A stretch of 29,125 nucleotides of DNA from CAYRZL01 sp964428795 (GTDB lineage: Bacteria > Bacillota > Clostridia > Lachnospirales > Lachnospiraceae). Shown piece by piece: positions 1 to 6,183 of the stretch. Position numbers and translations under genes: made by a program. Location: positions 1-29,125 of the forward strand of contig CAYRZL010000026.1 of NCBI GenBank assembly GCA_964428795.1. Reading direction: 5' to 3'. The notes beneath the pieces were generated by a model. It searched no databases and was not told the DNA's origin. It worked only from the letters and a program-made list of their open reading frames with translations. Every line of letters starts with the position of its first letter. The stretch's first letter is position 1.

Positions 1-80
1 GGCGTGTCGGAATGGCAGACGAGGCAGACTCAAAATCTGTTGTGGGTGACCACGTATGGGTTCAAGTCCCATCGCCGGCA
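1..80 (+). tRNA. tRNA-Leu (anticodon CAA), 5' end cut by window edge
   Basis: The anticodon stem GCAGA/TCTGT encloses the loop CTCAAAA, giving anticodon CAA (reads TTG). A long variable arm follows, as expected for a class II tRNA, and the T arm is ATGGG-TTCAAGT-CCCAT. The 3' acceptor strand CGCCGGC with discriminator A ends at 80. Its partner GCCGGCG needs three bases before position 1, so only GGCG of the 5' strand is present. CCA is not encoded. A short T-rich run follows directly. Confidence 0.95.
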
Positions 81-168
81 TATTTTTTTACATCTTTTAT
101 GAAAGAATTTGCAGAAAATTAAGACTATGTAATTATCAGCCCCTGCCCTATGCAGGGGCACGTCTGGC

Positions 169-374
169 TTATACTTTTGTGGTCAATGAAAGCCCTAATG
201 CCTCTATCGACATTTCATACGCCTGCTGCATATCATCCCCCTGCGTCAAACATTCCGGAATATCGGGAAACGACACGAAAAGAAACCTCCGCCGGAGCTT
301 TCTCTCGCATGCTTGGCAACCCAAAATCCGCCCTCTTCCGCTCTGTGAAATACAGCCGGACAAAATAATCTGTT
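169..374 (-). pseudogene. hicB-type antitoxin relic, frameshifted and truncated
   Basis: Two frames carry matching halves of a HicB N-terminal domain (the antitoxin of HicAB toxin-antitoxin pairs). The upstream half reads CPAVFHRAEEGGFWV (about 362-318). The downstream half, in another frame, reads SFPDIPECLTQGDD followed by QQAYEMSIEALGLSL (about 273-184). In intact HicB the segments FWV and SFPD are contiguous; here they are separated by a 44-bp palindromic element (274-317) that shifts the frame. There is no ATG for the upstream half, and the protein stops soon after LGLSL, so the C-terminal half is missing. No hicA is visible on either side. A product is unlikely. The family match is from remembered HicB sequence pattern. 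Confidence 0.75.
274..317. repeat. 44-bp palindromic mini-element, copy 1 (inside hicB relic)
   Basis: On the minus strand the element begins GCCA, has the core AAGCTCCGGCGGAG and ends TTTTCGTG. The core is quasi-palindromic. A second copy sits at 4376-4418 with the same ends, the same 13-base distance from GCCA to the core and the identical 14-base core. The interrupted HicB reading frame gives the insertion boundaries to within a few bases. The element has no room for a protein, so it would be a non-autonomous interspersed palindrome. Confidence 0.7.
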
Positions 375-375
375 C

Positions 376-1071
376 CTACTTACGCTTCTGTGTCAGCTTC
401 CTTGCCTTTTTTAAACTATTGACAAAAAGCAAGGTACCCATGCCCACATCCGTGACTCTGACCACTTGCTTCCCATGACAGGTATCTACCAGAAGCTCAT
501 CTCCCGGCGCCACAGCATCACGCAAAAAATATGCCCAGCGGTATACCTTTCCACTTTTCTCCGGAAGATGAACACCGCAGATATATTTATTTAAATTGTT
601 TCTCCCATCAGCTAAAATGCACTCTGCATAAGTGAAGCCCTTCTCCTTCATAATCAAATAAGACGTATATCCGTCCAACAGCCTTTTATTCTGATCGATC
701 ACGATCGGATTCGGATAGGTCAGTTCATATTCAGATATCCCATGTTCCTCAAAATATTCTCTGTACTTATCCATTTTTTCAGGTTTTGGTTCTGACATAT
801 CTCCAATGTCAATCTCGTCTAATCTGCATCGTTCTACCGGCTGAAAAACACTGACAAACACCATATTTTTTAACCAATCAGTTTCCTCAAGAGCCTTTTT
901 CGCTCCATAAACTGCTATATCCTCATCATACCCCTCCTCCACAAAATATATATTGCGGAAAAACCATTTCAGATGGTGCGGTTTTACAATTCCATCGATC
1001 TTTCCCGGTATTCTTCTTTGCTCGTATTCTGACATTCCGTTCATGTCAACTGCCACTGCCAATAATTTCAT
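376..1071 (-). CDS. Protein with ParB-like motif, function unknown
   Basis: The start ATG follows AAGGAG at an 8-base spacing. The 231-residue product is soluble with no signal peptide. Residues about 121-145 (PNPIVIDQNKRLLDGYTSYL and onward) match the ParB/sulfiredoxin-like pattern in which a short strand ending in D is followed by a LLDGh.hY turn. The C-terminal 60 residues (YFLRDAVAPGDELLVDT, then QVVRVTDV) look like a small beta-barrel, reminiscent of the DUF5839 or PriA N-terminal type, but this is only a pattern impression. ParB-like domains occur in DNA-binding, CTPase, nuclease and kinase proteins, so the role stays open. It is followed by the hicB relic and preceded by the XRE gene's terminator, so it is probably transcribed alone. 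Confidence 0.55.
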   Translation of the reverse strand: MKLLAVAVDMNGMSEYEQRRIPGKIDGIVKPHHLKWFFRNIYFVEEGYDEDIAVYGAKKALEETDWLKNMVFVSVFQPVERCRLDEIDIGDMSEPKPEKMDKYREYFEEHGISEYELTYPNPIVIDQNKRLLDGYTSYLIMKEKGFTYAECILADGRNNLNKYICGVHLPEKSGKVYRWAYFLRDAVAPGDELLVDTCHGKQVVRVTDVGMGTLLFVNSLKKARKLTQKRK

Positions 1072-1147
1072 CCCTGCGTCTCCTTACATTTTTTTTTTAG
1101 TTTAACGCAGTGGACGGTAAAAAACATTCAATTTGTAATTGAATAAC

Positions 1148-1172
1148 AAAAAAAGCAGCTCTCAAGCTGCTT
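1148..1172 (-). terminator. Intrinsic terminator of the XRE gene with the stop codon in its loop
   Basis: On the minus strand an 8-bp stem AAGCAGCT/AGCTGCTT with a four-base loop is followed by a run of Ts. The TGA stop of the upstream regulator (1162-1164) lies in the loop, so the coding region ends inside the terminator. Confidence 0.85.
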
Positions 1173-1488
1173 TTTCCGCAAGTTTCGTACAATACAGCAA
1201 AATCCGCGCGGAGGCTTCTCTGCCATATTTCTGATATATGAAATCCTGAATGCTCTCCTGCTGACCGACTATGATCTCATCCATCGGCACCTTCAGCAAT
1301 CTGCTCAAACGATACAGATTATCCAGACTTGGCAGGCTCTTTCCGGAAAACCATGCATAAATTGCCTGAAAAGAACCAATAAATAGATTCTGCTGAATAT
1401 CCTTCACGGATATGTTTCTGCTTTTGCAAAGCTTTTTGATCCGTTGTCCGGTTTTCTTCATGTCAATTCCATTCAAACAAACTCTCAC
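1162..1488 (-). CDS. XRE-family helix-turn-helix regulator
   Basis: A 108-residue protein with a Cro/CI-type domain at about residues 10-75: TGQRIKKLCKSRNISVKDIQ, then the recognition-helix region FQAIYAWFSGKSLPSLDNLY and LSRLLKVPMDEIIV. The motif QAIY.W..GK.LPSLDNLY.LS.LL is typical of small DNA-binding regulators common in Lachnospiraceae. The first possible start is a GTG at 1488; an ATG at 1461 (MKKTGQR) would also preserve the whole domain, and neither has a strong ribosome site. It lies 26 bases after lysA in the same direction and ends in a terminator, so it is probably the last gene of the TrmB-type regulator/lysA transcript. Its targets are unknown. Confidence 0.8.
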   Translation of the reverse strand: MRVCLNGIDMKKTGQRIKKLCKSRNISVKDIQQNLFIGSFQAIYAWFSGKSLPSLDNLYRLSRLLKVPMDEIIVGQQESIQDFIYQKYGREASARILLYCTKLAEKAA

Positions 1489-1514
1489 CTTTCATATTTT
1501 TTCAGGAATTTTCC

Positions 1515-2786
1515 TTAATACTTCATGTTTTTCAGTATATCAAAGCAGTCAAAGGTTGCAAAATAATCCTTCGGCGTCTCCGCACGGCGGATCAACTGTG
1601 CACTTCCGTCCTCCTTCAATAAAATCTCTGCAGATTTCAGTTTTCCATTATAATTGTATCCCATTGCAAATCCGTGTGCTCCCGCATCGTGGATCACAAG
1701 CAGATCACCCATGTCGATCCCTGGCAGCATCCGGTCAATGGCAAATTTATCATTGTTCTCGCAGAGAGATCCGGTCACATCATACATATGATCGCAGGGC
1801 TGATCTTCTTTTCCCATAACGGTAATATGATGATATGCTCCGTACATTGCCGGACGCATCAGATTTACCGCACATGCATCCACGCCAATGTATTCCTTAT
1901 AGGTATGCTTCTCATGGATAGCTTTTGTCACCAGACAGCCATACGGTCCCATCATGAAACGTCCCATTTCGGTATAGATTGCCACATCCCCCATACCTGC
2001 CGGAACGAGAATCTCCTCATATACTTTGCGCACGCCCTCACCGATCACACGGATATCATTGCCTTCCTGGTCCGGTCTGTAAGGAATACCGACACCACCG
2101 GACAGGTTGATGAATTTGATATCGCATCCGGTCTCTTTTTCCAGTTTTACGCACAGCTCAAACAATTCTCTTGCAAGCTGCGGATAATACTCATTTGTCA
2201 ACATATTACTTGCCAGAAACGCATGTACGCCGAAATTCTTTGCACCCTTTTCCTTCAGAATTTTAAAGCCCTCAAACATCTGCTCCGTAGTAAATCCGTA
2301 TTTTGCATCACCCGGATTGTCCATGATTCCATTGCTCATCTGGAGCACTCCGCCCGGATTATAACGACAGCTAATGGTCTCCGGAATATAACCAATGGTT
2401 TTCTCAAGGAAATCAATATGGGTAATATCATCCAGATTGATGGTTGCTCCAATCTTTGCCGCATATGCAAATTCCTCAGCCGGAGTATCATTGGAAGAAA
2501 ACATGATCTCCTCTCCCTTGAATCCAAGGGCATCGGAAAGCATCAGCTCTGTCATGGAGGAACAATCCGTACCACAGCCATACTCTTTTAAAATATTGAT
2601 CAAAAACGGGTTTGGCGTTGCTTTTACCGCAAAATACTCCCGAAAGCCCGGATTCCATGCAAATGCTTCTTTGACTGCCTGTGCATTAGCGCGGATCCCC
2701 CTCTCATCATAAAGATGAAACGGGGTTGGATACTGTTCTGTAATCTTTTCTAATTGTTCCTTTGTTACGAATGGTGTCTTGCTCAT
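1515..2786 (-). CDS. lysA: Diaminopimelate decarboxylase
   Basis: A 423-residue fold-III PLP enzyme that converts meso-diaminopimelate to L-lysine and CO2 in the cytoplasm, the last step of lysine synthesis. The PLP lysine is in YFAVKATPNP (Lys55). The phosphate-binding glycine loop SGGVGIPYRP is at 229-238, EMGR (the usual EPGR) is at 273-276, and the active-site cysteine is in GSLCENNDKF (Cys342). Length is normal for the family. The start follows GGGGAG at 7 bases, and that site lies in the last codons of the upstream TrmB-type regulator, which ends 1 base before this start, so translation is probably coupled. Related decarboxylases of this fold act on other amino acids, but the overall pattern fits LysA. 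Confidence 0.9.
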   Translation of the reverse strand: MSKTPFVTKEQLEKITEQYPTPFHLYDERGIRANAQAVKEAFAWNPGFREYFAVKATPNPFLINILKEYGCGTDCSSMTELMLSDALGFKGEEIMFSSNDTPAEEFAYAAKIGATINLDDITHIDFLEKTIGYIPETISCRYNPGGVLQMSNGIMDNPGDAKYGFTTEQMFEGFKILKEKGAKNFGVHAFLASNMLTNEYYPQLARELFELCVKLEKETGCDIKFINLSGGVGIPYRPDQEGNDIRVIGEGVRKVYEEILVPAGMGDVAIYTEMGRFMMGPYGCLVTKAIHEKHTYKEYIGVDACAVNLMRPAMYGAYHHITVMGKEDQPCDHMYDVTGSLCENNDKFAIDRMLPGIDMGDLLVIHDAGAHGFAMGYNYNGKLKSAEILLKEDGSAQLIRRAETPKDYFATFDCFDILKNMKY

Positions 2787-2787
2787 C

Positions 2788-3495
2788 CTATTTCTCCCCT
2801 TTTGTTAATTCAATCAATTTTATCTCATTTCTCATAGAATCTTTAAATACCTGTACAAAATTTGGCTGCCCGGTATAAAGACAGGAGCTGTGTGCGCCCT
2901 TTCCCAGCTCGCCGCTGAGCACATAGGCGGAATCCGTGATAATACCGATCTGATCCCCCTTATCCTCCGTAGGATAAAAAATCGCCCCCGGCAGATCCGG
3001 TGTGCCATTGGTGAGTAACACCAGCTTCTTTCCTTCCGCCAACAGTTCGGAAAGTTCCGGTAAAAAGAGACGTATGTGCTCCATGGACATCGATACATAA
3101 GCACGCTCTTTCACTGTTTTTAACAAATACTGCGCCTTATCCCGTATTTTATCATCGCCGGAAATGGTCAGATACCCTTCCGTATCTGTTCGTCCCTTTG
3201 GCACATGGGCTTTCAGATATTGTGCAGCCTCCTGCAATGCCTTCAGCTTATTATGACAAAACTCTGAAACCTCTGCCGCCTGATATCTGGTGACCGGACC
3301 GTCCAGCACATATGCCGCTCCCTTATCCACCAGCCCTGCCAGAGCATTGTATACATTGGACCTTGAGATCCCGGTCTGTTTGGCAATCTCATATCCTGTC
3401 GCCGCTGTCGTTTGCACCAATTCCAGATAAATGACTGCTTCCTGTCTGGTAAGACCAAAAGCCATGAGTTTTTCACTTAACAGATTTGTATCCAT
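2788..3495 (-). CDS. TrmB-family transcriptional regulator
   Basis: A 235-residue protein with a winged helix at about 12-75 (LTRQEAVIYLELVQTTAATG, then EIAKQTGISRSNVYNALAGL) typical of TrmB regulators, followed by a C-terminal ligand-sensing half with a phospholipase-D-like alpha/beta pattern (YVSMSMEHIRLFLPELSELL). It starts with ATG after AAGGAG and is the first gene of an operon with lysA. TrmB proteins are best known for sugar sensing; the pairing with lysA suggests control of lysine or diaminopimelate metabolism, but the ligand is not visible. It has its own sigma-A promoter and a small inverted repeat in its leader that could be an autoregulatory site. Confidence 0.85.
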   Translation of the reverse strand: MDTNLLSEKLMAFGLTRQEAVIYLELVQTTAATGYEIAKQTGISRSNVYNALAGLVDKGAAYVLDGPVTRYQAAEVSEFCHNKLKALQEAAQYLKAHVPKGRTDTEGYLTISGDDKIRDKAQYLLKTVKERAYVSMSMEHIRLFLPELSELLAEGKKLVLLTNGTPDLPGAIFYPTEDKGDQIGIITDSAYVLSGELGKGAHSSCLYTGQPNFVQVFKDSMRNEIKLIELTKGEK

Positions 3496-3514
3496 CGTAT
3501 ATGATGCTCCTTGT

Positions 3515-3526
3515 TAGTTTTAACTA
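3515..3526. promoter_or_regulatory. Candidate operator in the leader of the TrmB-type regulator
   Basis: The inverted repeat TAGTT-TT-AACTA lies between the -10 box and the ribosome site of the regulator gene, a usual place for autorepression. Arms are short and AT-rich, so chance is possible. Confidence 0.3.
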
Positions 3527-3547
3527 TCAGTGGTACTATTTAGGAAT

Positions 3548-3575
3548 ACTATATCACGTTTTCCCCATTTGTCAA
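3548..3575 (-). promoter_or_regulatory. Sigma-A promoter of TrmB-type regulator-lysA operon
   Basis: On the minus strand a perfect TTGACA (3570-3575) lies 16 bases from TATAGT (3548-3553). The leader to the ATG at 3495 is about 45 bases. No room is left for a lysine riboswitch. Confidence 0.8.
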
Positions 3576-3603
3576 GAAGAAAATATGTCTGCGACAGCAT
3601 AAG

Positions 3604-3632
3604 TTGCATTTCCTTTTTTGCTAAGCTATACT
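3604..3632 (+). promoter_or_regulatory. Sigma-A promoter of trmO
   Basis: TTGCAT (3604-3609), a 17-base spacer and TATACT (3627-3632). The predicted transcript starts near 3639, which is downstream of the earliest in-frame ATG at 3618 and so excludes that codon as the start. Confidence 0.75.
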
Positions 3633-3680
3633 ATTCTTACCCCTGAAAACAAAATTATATTGAAAAAGGATATCGCGCAT

Positions 3681-4388
3681 ATGAAAATTATTGCACATAT
3701 AGAAACCGATCTGCCGGAAAAATTCGGCATTCCCAGGCAAAGCGGTCTGGCAAAAGATTTAAAAGGAAAGATCATATTTGAACCGGAATACAGAAATCCG
3801 GATGCAGTGAAGGGATTGGAAGAATTTAATTATATCTGGCTGCTATGGGAATTTGAGGATGTAAATAAAGACACCTGGTCCCCCACGGTTCGTCCGCCCA
3901 GACTTGGCGGGAACAAACGCATGGGTGTATTTGCTACACGTTCCCCCTATCGTCCGAACAGTATCGGACTGTCCTCTGTCCGGTTGGAAAAAGTAGAGCT
4001 GACTTCACAGGGCCCAATCCTTCATGTATCCGGCGCAGATCTGCGGGACCAGACTCCTATCTATGATATCAAACCGTACCTGCATTACACAGACTGTCAT
4101 CCAGATGCTGTGGAAAGCTACGCTCATGCCGGTCTGAATCACCGGCTTGATGTGATATTCCCACCGAAGCTGCTAAGGCTTCTTCCGGCAGAAAAGCAAA
4201 ATCAGGCGCTTGAGCTGCTGTCCCTGGACCCCCGTCCCGCTTATCACAATGACCCGGAAAGAAAATACGGGATTGCATTTGCAGGATATGACATTCATTT
4301 TACAGTGGAGAACCATACATTGACTGTATGTGGGATAAGGGAAAAACTCCCGCCAGATGTCGGGAGCTTTTCGTCGCCAGATAAGTGA
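3681..4388 (+). CDS. trmO: tRNA (N6-threonylcarbamoyladenosine37-N6)-methyltransferase TrmO
   Basis: SAM-dependent enzyme of the TsaA/TrmO beta-barrel family that methylates t6A37 in threonine tRNAs. The family core is clear: IPRQSGLA (17-24), the EFNYIWLLWEF segment (48-58) and GVFATRSPYRPNSIGLS (82-98). The C-terminal half with LDPRPAY and IAFAGYDIHF matches the usual second domain. The start was set at 3681 because AAAAAGGA lies about 10 bases upstream and the promoter lies between the earlier ATG and this one; this gives 235 residues, the usual length. Its neighbour is tRNA-Thr(GGT), a plausible substrate. Oddity: a terminator-like hairpin (CTCCCG/CGGGAG, 4347-4366, then TTTT) lies inside the coding region, and the last five codons and TGA are supplied by the palindromic element at 4376, so the native C-terminus was probably altered. 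Confidence 0.92.
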   Translation: MKIIAHIETDLPEKFGIPRQSGLAKDLKGKIIFEPEYRNPDAVKGLEEFNYIWLLWEFEDVNKDTWSPTVRPPRLGGNKRMGVFATRSPYRPNSIGLSSVRLEKVELTSQGPILHVSGADLRDQTPIYDIKPYLHYTDCHPDAVESYAHAGLNHRLDVIFPPKLLRLLPAEKQNQALELLSLDPRPAYHNDPERKYGIAFAGYDIHFTVENHTLTVCGIREKLPPDVGSFSSPDK

Positions 4389-4418
4389 AAAGAAGCTCCG
4401 GCGGAGCTTCTTCTCGTG
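4376..4418. repeat. 43-bp palindromic mini-element, copy 2 (3' end of trmO)
   Basis: It begins GCCA, carries AAGCTCCGGCGGAG and ends TTCTCGTG, aligning end to end with the copy at 274-317 but in opposite orientation. It contains the trmO stop codon (4386-4388). The palindrome here is better preserved: AAGAAGCTCC and GGAGCTTCTT form a 10-bp stem with a three-base loop. Confidence 0.7.
4387..4412 (-). terminator. Likely terminator for tRNA-Thr, formed by the palindromic element
   Basis: Read on the minus strand, the 10-bp stem AAGAAGCTCC/GGAGCTTCTT is followed by TTTTCAC. It lies about 50 bases beyond the tRNA-Thr 3' end. On the plus strand no T run follows, so it would terminate trmO less well. 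Confidence 0.5.
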
Positions 4419-4459
4419 AAATACATAAAAATAAAATAAGAAAAAGAATTATAATGAAA

Positions 4460-4531
4460 AGCTGATGACGGGAATTGAACCCGTGACCCCTTCCTTACCA
4501 AGGAAGTGCTCTACCTCTGAGCCACATCAGC
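4460..4531 (-). tRNA. tRNA-Thr (anticodon GGT)
   Basis: The acceptor stem GCTGATG/CATCAGC is perfect, the D arm is GCTCAGAGGTAGAGC, and the anticodon stem CTTCC/GGAAG holds loop TTGGTAA, giving GGT (reads ACC/ACT). The T arm contains GGTTCAATT. Discriminator base is T; CCA is not encoded. Its promoter is immediately upstream at 4568-4596. Confidence 0.96.
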
Positions 4532-4535
4532 GAAC

Positions 4536-4559
4536 TCGGCGAAGCGAATGCTCCGCCGA
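4536..4559 (-). other. Leader hairpin directly before tRNA-Thr
   Basis: On the minus strand TCGGCG-G-AGC, loop ATTC, GCT-T-CGCCGA forms a 9-bp stem with one mismatch. It ends four bases before the tRNA and starts about where transcription should begin, so it would be the 5' end of the pre-tRNA removed by RNase P. Its GGCGGAGC half resembles the core of the palindromic mini-elements, but its ends differ. Confidence 0.55.
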
Positions 4560-4567
4560 CCTAAAAT

Positions 4568-4596
4568 ACTATACTATAGCATGAAGAAAATGTCAA
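4568..4596 (-). promoter_or_regulatory. Strong sigma-A promoter of tRNA-Thr
   Basis: TTGACA (4591-4596), 17-base spacer, TATAGT (4568-4573). The -35 box starts only six bases after the stop codon of the LVIVD gene. Predicted start is near 4561. Confidence 0.85.
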
Positions 4597-4602
4597 TATT
4601 TT

Positions 4603-5997
4603 TTATTTATCTTCTTTCATTTTTAAAATATAGAAGCCATTATCAAGGCATGTCACATAAATATATCCTCTGTCATCAACCACACAATCCTCTGTCACTG
4701 CATTGCGCGGACCCGGGAATCCAAAGAAAGACTCTTCCGGTGTCTTGTCCGGATTCGGAGGAATAAAATATGCAATCTCCTTAATATAATATGGATCAGA
4801 TACATCATATACACGGAGACCTGCGGCAAAGTAACAGTTGTAAACTCTGTCACCGCTCTGATCCAGCCACGGTTTTCCGCTCATAGGCTCATGCACGTTG
4901 TGAGGGCCGAACGGTCCCTGTACGCCAAGCTGCATGACATTAAAGTTCGGGAACGGGAAGTTCTCAGGAACCTCCGGATATGGGAACTCTGCAACCAATA
5001 CCGGATTCGTCGGATCGCTGACGTCTACCATGTGAATGTTGTTCAACGCCTGTGCGCCCTGAATAGAGCCAGGCGGGAAGAACTGGAATCTCTCACCCTC
5101 ATTCGTAACAACACAGAAATCACGTCCCGGCAGCGGAAGTGCTGTATGTGTACGTGCACCGGCCAGATGACTGGAAAATGCAGGCATAAACTTGAGCTGT
5201 CCCAGCAGATGCGGACGTGTCACGTCTTTTGCATCCAGAATATACAGACCATCTCCGCCATATCCGCAGAACATAAGTCCGTCATCGCGTCTGTATGGCG
5301 GTCCATGCATCCATCCTTTGTCCATGAATGCCGGAACATGTTCCGCATGATGATCTACAGTTCTGCCCGGATATCCGTCTACAAACTGATGAGGTGCCCA
5401 CCAGTTACCTACTTCTTTCGGATTTGCCGGATCAGAAATGTCTACAATACGCATGATCATACCCTCGAAACGCTCTGCCTCACAGGAAAGATACACATAC
5501 GGACCACCGTTGTACATAAAACGATGTACACCGATAGAATGCGGTACACCACAGTCCCAGTAACCTAAGAATTTCGGATCTTCCGGATCTTCTTTCAGAG
5601 AATAGATACGGATACCCGCTTCACACTTCATATTCTGAAGCTCAGACTGATCTACCAGCGCACCCGGACCGGAACCCGATGTCATAGCTACGATCAGCTT
5701 ATCCTCAGCCACCTGCAGCTTCGGAATGGATGTGGTCGGATACTCGTCCGGATCCAGTGCAAACACGCGTTTTACAAATCTTGGATTTTCCGGATCTGTC
5801 ACTTCAGCAATAATAAAGCTTGCGCCCTTGATGCCACCGAAAGAAGAACCATACATATAATATTTTCCTTCTTCTGTACGATAAAGCTGCATCTGAAAAG
5901 CACCGCTCTTCTGATCCCAATCACAATAGCTCAAACACTCAAGGTTTTTAATATAACCCGGATTGTTCTCGCCCCGTGAAAAATCAAATTTAGCCAT
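4603..5997 (-). CDS. LVIVD-repeat beta-propeller protein, possible metalloprotein
   Basis: A 464-residue cytoplasmic protein (no signal peptide). At least six copies of the LVIVD-type strand/turn are visible: FIIAEVTDPENPRFV (61), IRIYSLKEDPEDPKFLG (129), MRIVDISDPANPKEVG (182), LYILDAKDVTRPHLLG (251), IHMVDVSDPTNPVLVA (321) and LRVYDVSDPYYIKEIA (394), closing with NGFYILKM (453). This predicts a six- or seven-bladed propeller. Histidines cluster at the inner strand starts: H153, H158, H203, H216-H217-H220, H231, H277, H284, H366, H369, the arrangement seen in metal-binding propellers. The enzyme activity of LVIVD proteins is not known to me. The gene is monocistronic, with its own strong promoter and a roughly 90-base leader, so it looks like a regulated metabolic function rather than part of a neighbouring operon. 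Confidence 0.75.
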   Translation of the reverse strand: MAKFDFSRGENNPGYIKNLECLSYCDWDQKSGAFQMQLYRTEEGKYYMYGSSFGGIKGASFIIAEVTDPENPRFVKRVFALDPDEYPTTSIPKLQVAEDKLIVAMTSGSGPGALVDQSELQNMKCEAGIRIYSLKEDPEDPKFLGYWDCGVPHSIGVHRFMYNGGPYVYLSCEAERFEGMIMRIVDISDPANPKEVGNWWAPHQFVDGYPGRTVDHHAEHVPAFMDKGWMHGPPYRRDDGLMFCGYGGDGLYILDAKDVTRPHLLGQLKFMPAFSSHLAGARTHTALPLPGRDFCVVTNEGERFQFFPPGSIQGAQALNNIHMVDVSDPTNPVLVAEFPYPEVPENFPFPNFNVMQLGVQGPFGPHNVHEPMSGKPWLDQSGDRVYNCYFAAGLRVYDVSDPYYIKEIAYFIPPNPDKTPEESFFGFPGPRNAVTEDCVVDDRGYIYVTCLDNGFYILKMKEDK

Positions 5998-6035
5998 AAT
6001 TACCTTCCTTTCTACCTAACATTTTCTGACAATCC

Positions 6036-6047
6036 AAAGCCGGCTTT
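6036..6047. promoter_or_regulatory. Perfect 12-bp palindrome in the LVIVD gene leader
   Basis: AAAGCCGGCTTT is its own reverse complement and lies about 40 bases downstream of the -10 box and 39 bases upstream of the ATG. A regulator binding here could act as a roadblock. No binding protein can be named. Confidence 0.35.
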
Positions 6048-6091
6048 AAAACATATTGCATTTTTCCGCATTGAATTATCTTATATCATAC

Positions 6092-6120
6092 ATTATATAT
6101 CATTTTTCCTTTAATTACAA
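6092..6120 (-). promoter_or_regulatory. Sigma-A promoter of the LVIVD gene
   Basis: TTGTAA (6115-6120), 17-base spacer and consensus TATAAT (6092-6097) on the minus strand. It lies in the 186-base gap after the CPBP gene, where no further gene is seen. Confidence 0.8.
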
Positions 6121-6183
6121 CGAAAGAATCAGGATCTGCAATGTCATTTACGCATCACAGATAACTGTCCGGGAAGGTTACCG

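Noticed and set aside
134..152. Hairpin CCCCTGC/GCAGGGG as terminator
   Set aside because: No T run follows on either strand, so it is at most a chance or weak structure.
121..190. Integration site or island boundary at tRNA-Leu
   Set aside because: No integrase, no repeated tRNA 3' end and no other mobile gene is seen; only the palindromic element is nearby.
3496..3603. Lysine riboswitch or T-box before the TrmB-type regulator-lysA operon
   Set aside because: The promoter leaves a leader of about 45 bases, too short for either.
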